In this document: positions 55,125 to 61,814 of the stretch, piece after piece
Numbering within the stretch: position 1 is the first letter of the stretch
How the letters are laid out: each line of letters starts with the position of its first letter
NCBI GenBank assembly: GCA_046294625.1
Contig: JBKBKN010000014.1
Span: forward strand, 1 to 64,000
Direction: 5' to 3'
From: JBKBKN01 sp046294625
GTDB lineage: Bacteria; Bacteroidota; Bacteroidia; M30B66
DNA: 64,000 bases
Made by a program: the position numbers and the translations under genes
Notes under the pieces: model-generated
What the model was told of the DNA's origin: nothing
Databases searched by the model: none
The model's input: the letters and a program-made list of their open reading frames with translations, nothing else

Positions 55125-56654
55125 ATGGAAACAGCAGAAAAAACCAAGCCAAGTACATTGTATGCACGCCCCAGTTTCAAAACCCATTATGATAACTACA
55201 TAGGTGGGCAATTTGTAGCACCTGTAGACGGGGAATATTTCGAAGTAATCAGTCCATTAGATGGAAAAGTATTTACCAAAGTAGCACGAGGAAAAGCGGC
55301 CGATATCGAATTGGCTTTGGATGCCGCGCATGAGGCTTTCCTATCGTGGAGCAAAACGTCGGCCACCACCCGTAGCAACCTATTACTCAAAATCGCAAAC
55401 CGGATCGAAAATAATTTGGAATTTCTGGCAACAGTTGAAACCATAGATAATGGAAAACCAATCAGAGAAACCATCAATGCGGACTTAGCCTTGGTGGTGG
55501 ATCACTTTAGGTATTTTGCCGGCGTTATCCGTGCCGAAGAAGGTTCAGTTGCCGAATTAGACTCCACTACAGTATCGATGAATATCAAGGAGCCTATCGG
55601 TGTGGTAGGGCAAATTATCCCATGGAATTTTCCTTTGTTGATGGCCACCTGGAAAATGGCACCAGCATTGGCAGCCGGCTGTTGCACTGTAATTAAGCCA
55701 GCCGAACAGACACCGGTATCAATCATAATTCTCATGGAATTGATCGGCGATTTGTTGCCCCCCGGAGTAGTTAATGTAGTGAACGGATTTGGCCCCGAAT
55801 GCGGCAAGCCTCTGGCACAATCGCCTCGAGTAGATAAGGTGGCTTTTACGGGCGAAACCACCACCGGCCGCTTAATCATGCAATATGCTTCTGAAAATTT
55901 GAATCCCGTAACCATGGAATTGGGCGGTAAGTCACCCAATATTTTTTTCCCTTCCGTGATGGACGCCGACGATGAGTTTTTCGATAAATGCCTCGAAGGA
56001 GCTACCATGTTTGCCCTCAATCAAGGAGAGGTGTGCACTTGTCCGAGCCGAATTTTGGTGCATGAAAGCATTTTTGACGATTTCATAGACCGTGTGATCA
56101 GGCGAATAGAAGCTATCAAAATTGGTAATCCGCTCGACATCACTACCATGCAGGGTGCTCAAGCATCTCAAGATCAATTCGAAAAAATCTTAAATTACAT
56201 CGACATTGGTAAAAAAGAGGGCGCAGAAGTACTCGTAGGTGGAGAACCCATGCGTTTAAACAGCGGCCTTGAAAATGGATATTATATCAAGCCTACCCTT
56301 CTTAAAGGGCACAACAAGATGCGTATTTTTCAAGAAGAAATTTTCGGCCCAGTTTGTTCAGTTACCACCTTCAAAACCGTTGAAGAAGCCATACAAATTG
56401 CCAACGATACCTTATATGGCTTAGGTGCTGGAGTATGGACCCGCGATGCGCACGAGGCTTATGTAGTGCCACGAGCCATTAAAGCAGGACGCGTGTGGGT
56501 AAATTGCTATCATTCTTATCCGGCTCATGCACCTTTTGGTGGATATAAAAAATCCGGATTTGGAAGAGAAACACATTTAATGATGCTAAATCATTACAGG
56601 CAAAACAAAAACATCCTTATTTCATACGATAAAAATAAGCTGGGATTCTTTTAA
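55125..56654 (+). CDS. NAD(P)-dependent aldehyde dehydrogenase
   Basis: The 509-residue enzyme should oxidise aldehydes to acids. The cofactor-binding phrases are IIPWNFPLLMATWKMAPALA and FTGETTTGR; the general base Glu lies in MELGGKSPNIFF and the nucleophile is Cys304 in NQGEVCTCPSR. It ends with the family's PFGGYKKSGFGRE and a short tail. It resembles acetaldehyde/AldB-type enzymes by length and by its DUF779 neighbour. A perfect terminator follows, so DUF779 has its own message or depends on read-through. Confidence 0.93.
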   Translation: METAEKTKPSTLYARPSFKTHYDNYIGGQFVAPVDGEYFEVISPLDGKVFTKVARGKAADIELALDAAHEAFLSWSKTSATTRSNLLLKIANRIENNLEFLATVETIDNGKPIRETINADLALVVDHFRYFAGVIRAEEGSVAELDSTTVSMNIKEPIGVVGQIIPWNFPLLMATWKMAPALAAGCCTVIKPAEQTPVSIIILMELIGDLLPPGVVNVVNGFGPECGKPLAQSPRVDKVAFTGETTTGRLIMQYASENLNPVTMELGGKSPNIFFPSVMDADDEFFDKCLEGATMFALNQGEVCTCPSRILVHESIFDDFIDRVIRRIEAIKIGNPLDITTMQGAQASQDQFEKILNYIDIGKKEGAEVLVGGEPMRLNSGLENGYYIKPTLLKGHNKMRIFQEEIFGPVCSVTTFKTVEEAIQIANDTLYGLGAGVWTRDAHEAYVVPRAIKAGRVWVNCYHSYPAHAPFGGYKKSGFGRETHLMMLNHYRQNKNILISYDKNKLGFF

Positions 56655-56675
56655 TTCGAAACATTGGGTTTATAG

Positions 56676-56701
56676 AAAAAGGGGGCTTAAGCCCCCTTTT
56701 T
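56676..56701 (+). terminator. Perfect palindromic terminator after the aldehyde dehydrogenase gene
   Basis: A 26-bp perfect palindrome (AAAAAGGGGGCTTAAGCCCC then CCTTTTT) forms a strong GC stem flanked by A and T runs, so it can act in either direction. Confidence 0.9.
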
Positions 56702-56818
56702 TATCCTGGTTGTGCAACAAAATACAAAAGCCGAATAAAATGGCTTTCCAAAGGACTACCTAAGCCCATTACCAATTTATGATAAGTCAAACATTTTCAA
56801 ATCCCTATTTATCCATTT

Positions 56819-57205
56819 ATGAATAACATGAAAAAATACAGCAGAATTGCAGCTACTGATAAAGCCAAAAAACTTATCGACGAACTGCGTGCTCAGTTTG
56901 GAGCATTAATGTTTCATCAGAGTGGAGGTTGCTGCGATGGATCAAGCCCAATGTGCTTTCAGCAAGGCGATTTCAAAATTGGAAACTCAGATGTTTTGCT
57001 AGGGTATATTCACGACTGTCCGTTTTACATGAGTGCCGACCAATTTGCCTATTGGCAACATACTCATTTGACTTTAGATGTAACCAACGGGCGAGGAGCC
57101 AGTTTTTCTTTAGAGATTCCCTTAGGCAAACGATTTGTTATCAAAAGCCGATTGTTTACCGAAGAAGAAGCTGCACATTTAGAAGACGTGCAACGCATAA
57201 GCTAA
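56819..57205 (+). CDS. DUF779 protein, aldehyde-dehydrogenase companion
   Basis: The 128-residue protein has the DUF779 signature HQSGGCCDGSSPMCF (about 34-48), a run with three close Cys, followed by the LGYIHDCPFYM segment and a fourth Cys. DUF779 genes very often stand beside aldehyde dehydrogenase genes across bacteria, as here. No enzymatic role has been established to my knowledge; the Cys cluster suggests metal or redox chemistry. A second Met at codon 4 is an alternative start. Confidence 0.85.
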   Translation: MNNMKKYSRIAATDKAKKLIDELRAQFGALMFHQSGGCCDGSSPMCFQQGDFKIGNSDVLLGYIHDCPFYMSADQFAYWQHTHLTLDVTNGRGASFSLEIPLGKRFVIKSRLFTEEEAAHLEDVQRIS

Positions 57206-57264
57206 TGGCAAATCTTAAATTTGGTGATGTACAATTTTTTTACTTAAACTTTCACCATTATTTA

Positions 57265-57296
57265 TTGTTAGGTTGTCCGCGCAATATGTAGTTTTG
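57265..57296 (+). promoter_or_regulatory. Promoter of the 2-Cys peroxiredoxin gene
   Basis: TTG (57265-57267), a 21-bp spacer and TAGTTTTG (57289-57296) match the phylum consensus, giving a leader of about 30 nt. Confidence 0.6.
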
Positions 57297-57331
57297 CATC
57301 GAAATCAATTAACCATTTAAATACATTAAAC

Positions 57332-57964
57332 ATGTCAGTATTAGTAGGAAAATTAGCTCCGGCCTTCTCAGCAAGTGCCATAATTAACGGGGAAGAAATC
57401 ATCGAAGATTTCTCTTTAGAACAATATTTAGGAAACAAGCATGTGGTTTTCTTTTTCTATCCAAAGGATTTTACCTTTGTTTGCCCAACAGAGTTGCATG
57501 CTTTTCAAGAAAAACTTGCAGAATTTGAAAGCCGCAATTGCGCAGTTGTTGCATGTTCAACTGATACGGAACAATCACATTGGGGTTGGTTGCAATTGCC
57601 GAAGTCACATGGTGGCATTCAGGGCATTACCTACCCAATTGTAGCTGATACCACCAAGACAATCGCTAACAATTTTGGTGTGCTATTTGGCGAGTACGAC
57701 TACAACGACGATGGTGAGCTGATTGCTACAGGACCAATGATCGCTTTCCGTGGATTGTTTCTAATCGACAAAGACGGTATTGTTCGTCATCAGGTTGTAA
57801 ACGACCTTCCATTAGGCCGCAGTGTAGATGAAGCGTTGCGCATGTTAGATGCATTGCAATATTTCGAAGAAAAAGGAGAAGTTTGCCCAGCAAATTGGAG
57901 CAAAGGCAAAGAAGGAATGAATGCCACACACGAAGGTGTGGCTTCTTACCTTGCTTCACACTAG
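57332..57964 (+). CDS. 2-Cys peroxiredoxin (AhpC/TSA family)
   Basis: The 210-residue cytoplasmic protein reduces peroxides. The peroxidatic Cys51 is in DFTFVCPTELHAF, and the resolving Cys is in GEVCPANWSKGKEGM near residue 172. The middle has the family's GLFLIDKDGIVRHQVVNDLPLGRS. Length and C-terminus (GVASYLASH) are those of typical 2-Cys enzymes such as bacterial AhpC or Tsa-type proteins; no AhpF lies nearby, so thioredoxin is a likely reductant. It has its own promoter and a terminator 24 bp downstream. Confidence 0.93.
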   Translation: MSVLVGKLAPAFSASAIINGEEIIEDFSLEQYLGNKHVVFFFYPKDFTFVCPTELHAFQEKLAEFESRNCAVVACSTDTEQSHWGWLQLPKSHGGIQGITYPIVADTTKTIANNFGVLFGEYDYNDDGELIATGPMIAFRGLFLIDKDGIVRHQVVNDLPLGRSVDEALRMLDALQYFEEKGEVCPANWSKGKEGMNATHEGVASYLASH

Positions 57965-57987
57965 AATTTGAGTTCTTTTATATTGGT

Positions 57988-58012
57988 AAAAGCGGCCATG
58001 TGCCGCTTTTTT
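57988..58012 (+). terminator. Terminator after the peroxiredoxin gene
   Basis: AAAAGCGGC pairs with GCCGCTTTT around the loop CATGT, followed by TTTGCTTTTTT. Confidence 0.9.
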
Positions 58013-58052
58013 GCTTTTTTAGGGACATCATTATCGTCCGATGTAGGCCACT

Positions 58053-58088
58053 TTATCCACATTCTAATTATCAACAAGATGTTAATAA
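58053..58088. other. DnaA-box-like cluster
   Basis: A perfect TTATCCACA (58053-58061) is followed by TTATCAACA (58068-58076) and, in the other direction, TTATTAACA (58080-58088). More TTAATAA/TGTTAAC-like variants continue to about 58151. They lie in an AT-rich intergenic region. Whether this is an origin is unproven. Confidence 0.35.
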
Positions 58089-58169
58089 ATGGCTGTTTAT
58101 TTGATAATTGGACAGTATCTTGGTTAATAAGATGTTGATTTAGTGTTAACCAAAAAAAGGCATAAACAC

Positions 58170-58199
58170 TTGATTTTTTTATGCTGTGCGCTATCTTTA
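58170..58199 (+). promoter_or_regulatory. Promoter of an orphan transcription unit
   Basis: TTG (58170-58172), a 19-bp spacer and TATCTTTA (58192-58199, one base from consensus). A 7-bp inverted repeat GCATAAA/TTTATGC (58160-58184) brackets the -33 element and might be an operator. Confidence 0.5.
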
Positions 58200-58204
58200 C
58201 ATCA

Positions 58205-58695
58205 CTGATTAACACAATATCAACGGCAACATTGATATTGAAAATCAAAAGTTCATTGAAGTGCCGAAGTTTATTTTCTGAAAGAATGAAAATACCAATA
58301 TTTACCTGAAGCCAAGCTTTAGTTGATGCAGCCTGAGAATGGTCGTATCAATCGGTAGGGTAGAAAGTAAAGTAAAGGTGTTGTAATTGATAATGAATCA
58401 GGAAGTGCAAGCTTGAGATAGCTTACATGAAATGGGTCAAGAGGAAGAAGATAGTTCGATGACGGTTGGTGCTTTGGCATCGGCTACCATGAATCGCCCT
58501 TGAAGATGAGAAAGCGTGTTCGCATGATGAATCATTTTTGCTGCTGATTTCGATCAGTTAAAGGTGGACAAAGGCATAGTAGTTTACTGCTAGATGAGTT
58601 TTTGAGAATGGATGTCAGTAAGTCAAATATTGTTACGGCAATATTGGGCTTAGAGGGGTGAAAGGAACCACAATTTCTTTCACCCTTCTTTTTTT
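58205..58695 (+). ncRNA. Candidate structured non-coding RNA of about 490 nt
   Basis: A promoter (58170-58199) and a rho-independent terminator (58656-58692) bound about 490 nt with stops in every plus-strand frame and no reading frame longer than a few dozen codons. Near the 5' end is a 9-bp perfect hairpin, CAATATCAA/TTGATATTG (58215-58240). Near the 3' end are AATATTG/CAATATT (58626-58645) and then the terminator stem. It does not show the tmRNA, RNase P or SRP signatures that I know. It could be a regulatory RNA, or the untranslated remains of a lost gene that kept its promoter and terminator. Confidence 0.4.
58656..58692 (+). terminator. Terminator of the orphan unit
   Basis: GGGTGAAAG (58656-58664) pairs with CTTTCACCC (58677-58685), followed by TTCTTTTTTT. 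Confidence 0.85.
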
Positions 58696-58798
58696 GTTGT
58701 CACTTCAAAATCGATATTCATCAAGCAGATTGGTGTATTGACTGATACTTTGCATTCTTAACTTGCAGGGATTTTAGCTTCTAATAGATGATGACTCC

Positions 58799-59668
58799 CT
58801 AATCTTTGATTGCGCTTAGAAATCTCCATTTTCCTGCAAAATCTCGAATCAACTCCGCTTTAAATTGATGATATTGCTTAAAAAGTTGTAGTGTCTCCTC
58901 TGCTTTAAACTCATTGAGCTCAAAATAAATTGAGCCTCCATGCTTTAAACTATAGCAAGCAAGTTCAATGATTTTTTTGTAGAAAATTAATGCGTCATCA
59001 TCGTCCACAAACAAGGCCAAATGCGGTTCATGATTAAGCACTTCGGGACGCATGTCAGCAGCTTCAGAACGACGAACATAGGGTGGATTGGAAACCATTA
59101 GGTCAAATACATTTTCACCCCAATGAAAAGTATCCAATGCCAACACATCAGCGCTTGAAAATTTCACCTGTAGTTGATGAATAGATGCATTCTCTTTTGC
59201 TACATTCAAAGCATCACCAGATAAATCTATTCCTTCCACTTGCCATTTTGGCCTAGCTTTTTTCAAAGCCAAGGCGATACACCCCGATCCGGTGCAGATA
59301 TCCAAGGCATGCACTTGTTCTTCAAGATGTTGTGCAAGAATGATCTGACAAAGCTCTTCACTTTCAGGTCGGGGAATCAGCACAGATGGATTCACCTTTA
59401 GATTCATTCCGGCAAACTCAACTGATCCGGTAATATATTGAATAGGTTCCTGTTTCGCCAAACGTTTAATAGCACGTGTAAAGTGCAGCATTTCCGATTC
59501 TGAACAGCGAAAATCTGGTTCCATAATCATTTTAGCCCGGTTGAGTTTCAAATAATGCCAGGTCAATGCATCGAATAGTGCTCCCAACTCGCCGCTGGTG
59601 TAGTTCTTTTCGAGCTGATTAAAGAAAAATTGGCGAATGGATGAAAGTCTATTATCAGGAATCTTCAT
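58799..59668 (-). CDS. prmC: Release factor glutamine methyltransferase
   Basis: PrmC methylates the GGQ glutamine of peptide-chain release factors. The 289-residue protein has an N-terminal helical domain, the linker motif LIPRPESEEL (97-106), the SAM-binding DICTGSGCIAL (123-133), the acidic GIDLS and the catalytic NPPY at 194-197. All are in the expected places and the length is typical. On the minus strand TAATTTTG (59682-59689) could be its -7 element. It is divergent from the glycosyltransferase gene. Confidence 0.95.
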   Translation of the reverse strand: MKIPDNRLSSIRQFFFNQLEKNYTSGELGALFDALTWHYLKLNRAKMIMEPDFRCSESEMLHFTRAIKRLAKQEPIQYITGSVEFAGMNLKVNPSVLIPRPESEELCQIILAQHLEEQVHALDICTGSGCIALALKKARPKWQVEGIDLSGDALNVAKENASIHQLQVKFSSADVLALDTFHWGENVFDLMVSNPPYVRRSEAADMRPEVLNHEPHLALFVDDDDALIFYKKIIELACYSLKHGGSIYFELNEFKAEETLQLFKQYHQFKAELIRDFAGKWRFLSAIKD

Positions 59669-59769
59669 AGCAGAACAAGTGCAAAATTACCTTACTAATG
59701 AAGCCAGCAGCATGAAGCGCAAATATTTTTCAAAGCAAGCCGAAATTAATGATTTGAGCTTATGTCAAG

Positions 59770-59803
59770 TTGCTTTTCCAGCATCATTTTCTTTGTACTT
59801 TCG
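59770..59803 (+). promoter_or_regulatory. Promoter of the glycosyltransferase gene
   Basis: TTG (59770-59772), a 23-bp spacer and TACTTTCG (59796-59803, one base from consensus) end five bases before the GTG start at 59809, the same spacing as at the ABC-F gene. Confidence 0.4.
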
Positions 59804-59808
59804 TCGTC

Positions 59809-61134
59809 GTGAAGAAGGTGCTCATCATCGCATATTACTGGCCGCCATCAGGTGGGGCAGGTGTGCAGCGCTGGTTGAAGTTTGTGAAATATCTTCGAGA
59901 TTTTGGCTGGGAGCCTTTGGTCTATACAGCCGAAAATGCAGAGTATCCTGTACTTGACCTTTCATTGGAAAAAGATATTCCGGTAGGAATAGAAGTGATT
60001 CGCAGGCCGATCAAAGAGCCCTATACTTACTATAAAGCATTGCTCGGACAGAAGAAAAACGACAGAGTCTATTCCGGATTTTTACAAGAAAGTGGCACAA
60101 GGAATTGGAAACAAAAGCTATCCTTATTTATTCGCGCCAATCTTTTTATACCGGATGCACGCTTTCTTTGGATTAGGCCATCAGTAGCATATCTGAAAAA
60201 ATATCTCAAGCAGAATCATGTTGACTTGGTCATTTCCACCGGTCCACCCCACAGCATGCATCTTATAGCTGAAAAAGTGAGTAAGTCGAACGGTTTACCA
60301 TGGATAGCCGATTTTCGTGATCCATGGACCAATATTGATTTTGCAGAAGATTTGCCTTACACCGCATGGGCAAAAAAGAAAAATGAACGATTAGAGCGTA
60401 AAGTCCTCCAAAATGCTGATGCCATAGTGGTGGTGAGCGAATTGATGTCGGAAGAGTTCAGGACGAAAACCAATAAGCCGATTCATTTGATCACCAATGG
60501 CTTCGATGAAGATGATTTTAAAAGGAAAAGCCATGATAAGATATCAAATAGCGGTAAGTTTAAACTAATACATACCGGAAGCTTAAACAATCGCAGAAAC
60601 CATTCGGCACTATGGCAGGCTATTCAAGAACTGATTTTGGAAACCCCGGAGTTTAAGAAGTCAATTGAAATTTCACTGGTAGGCAAAACCGATATTGATG
60701 CTCGAAACGACATCAAAAAATATGGCTTAGAATCTTTTACCGCTTTGATTGATTACATGCCTCACGAAGAAGTGATTCACGAACAGATGCAGGCAGATAT
60801 TCTTTTGTTACTCATCAATCGCTTTGGGGAAAATGGCGATCGTTTCCGTTCTTCGAAAGGGACGCTTACGGGAAAAGTATTTGAATACATGGCTTGCGGC
60901 AAGCCCATTCTTGCTATAGGCGAGCCCGATAGTCATCTGGGTAGGATTTTGAAGGAAACGGCATCGGGTGAAGTGTTTCATTTTGATGATGTGGCAGGCA
61001 TCAAGCAATTTATCATTAAAGTATTGAATAATCCTCAAGGGGCAGTTTCCATGGAGAAAATCAAGCGTTTTTCTCGAAAATCGCTAACCGGTGAAATGAC
61101 TGCATTAATGAATCAGCTTAGCAACAAGAGCTAG
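59809..61134 (+). CDS. Glycosyltransferase, family 4-like
   Basis: I start at GTG 59809 (441 residues, KKVLIIAYYWPPSGGAGVQ), because the longer frame from 59770 adds an untypical tail and would begin inside the promoter. The N-terminal half has the GT-B donor fold with PPSGGAGVQRWLKFVKYLRD, and ISTGPPHSMHLIA and IADFRDPW lie in the middle. The C-terminal half has the LIHTGSLNNRRN and FEYMACGKPILAIGEP stretches that bind the nucleotide sugar. These are features of GT4 enzymes that build surface polysaccharide or glycolipid. The acceptor is unknown and no sugar cluster surrounds it. Confidence 0.85.
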   Translation: MKKVLIIAYYWPPSGGAGVQRWLKFVKYLRDFGWEPLVYTAENAEYPVLDLSLEKDIPVGIEVIRRPIKEPYTYYKALLGQKKNDRVYSGFLQESGTRNWKQKLSLFIRANLFIPDARFLWIRPSVAYLKKYLKQNHVDLVISTGPPHSMHLIAEKVSKSNGLPWIADFRDPWTNIDFAEDLPYTAWAKKKNERLERKVLQNADAIVVVSELMSEEFRTKTNKPIHLITNGFDEDDFKRKSHDKISNSGKFKLIHTGSLNNRRNHSALWQAIQELILETPEFKKSIEISLVGKTDIDARNDIKKYGLESFTALIDYMPHEEVIHEQMQADILLLLINRFGENGDRFRSSKGTLTGKVFEYMACGKPILAIGEPDSHLGRILKETASGEVFHFDDVAGIKQFIIKVLNNPQGAVSMEKIKRFSRKSLTGEMTALMNQLSNKS

Positions 61135-61136
61135 AC

Positions 61137-61814
61137 TTATCGTCTTTTGCCCAACGTGGTGCCAAAGGAGATATAAAATAAGGTGCTGCGTTCAGCAATG
61201 AAAGGAATTTCGGCCGAACCACCAGACAATCGATAACTTTGTTTATTGCTCACCAAAAAGTCATTCAAATAGTAGCGTAAGCGAATGTAACGCTTGCCAT
61301 CGAAATTATATTCGGCAAACACACTCGGATTGAAGACGTTTACCCGGTTCGAAAACCATTCTGAAAATTTATCTACCTTATTTTGCCTTTGATTCAGAAA
61401 GGTCTTTTGCTTATATTGAGTGAAAAACTCAGCTTCTCCGCCTATTGCCAAAAAGTTTCCATAACGCATATTTCCTATTTTGAGTGCAAGCGGTATTCCA
61501 ATGGAATACACCCTTTGTTTGATGCGAATGCTGTCATTGATTCTATTAATGAATCCTATGTTTCTAGATCCTATTCCGGTATATATGCCGATGTTTTTTG
61601 AAATATCGATATGCAGTTGTTCCTGCGATTGAAAAAAGGCTGAGAATCGAACCACAGGATCTACCTGTGCTCCCTGTATTTCAAGTACTCCGGCAGAGAA
61701 AATGATTTCCCCTGCAGTTTTTACATATGTTCGTTTGGGCGATTCTTCCTGAGCTAATCCAGACAGATAGAAGCCTAGCAAAAGGCACCAGGAAAATAGT
61801 TTTTTTAACATCAT
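61137..61814 (-). CDS. Outer-membrane beta-barrel-like protein
   Basis: The 225-residue product has a signal peptide (hydrophobic residues 5-18, near GLAQ) and then alternating strands such as IGIYTGIGSRNIGFI and GIPLALKIGNMRYG, ending with a strand LFYISFGTTLGKRR. This pattern suggests a small eight-stranded barrel. Its ATG shares four bases with the stop of the upstream lysyl-oxidase-like gene (ATGA at 61811-61814), so the two are translated together. It may assist or anchor that secreted protein, but this is inference from the coupling. Confidence 0.6.
   Translation of the reverse strand: MMLKKLFSWCLLLGFYLSGLAQEESPKRTYVKTAGEIIFSAGVLEIQGAQVDPVVRFSAFFQSQEQLHIDISKNIGIYTGIGSRNIGFINRINDSIRIKQRVYSIGIPLALKIGNMRYGNFLAIGGEAEFFTQYKQKTFLNQRQNKVDKFSEWFSNRVNVFNPSVFAEYNFDGKRYIRLRYYLNDFLVSNKQSYRLSGGSAEIPFIAERSTLFYISFGTTLGKRR

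Noticed and set aside
57961..58248. Minus-strand open frame of 95 residues in the gene-free region
   Set aside because: It covers a terminator, the DnaA-like boxes and the promoter of the orphan unit, has no start context and its translation is not protein-like beyond AT-driven hydrophobic runs.
58205..58695. tmRNA, RNase P RNA or SRP RNA in the gene-free region
   Set aside because: None of the recognisable conserved stretches of these RNAs, such as the tRNA-like ends of tmRNA or the RNase P core, can be found here by eye.
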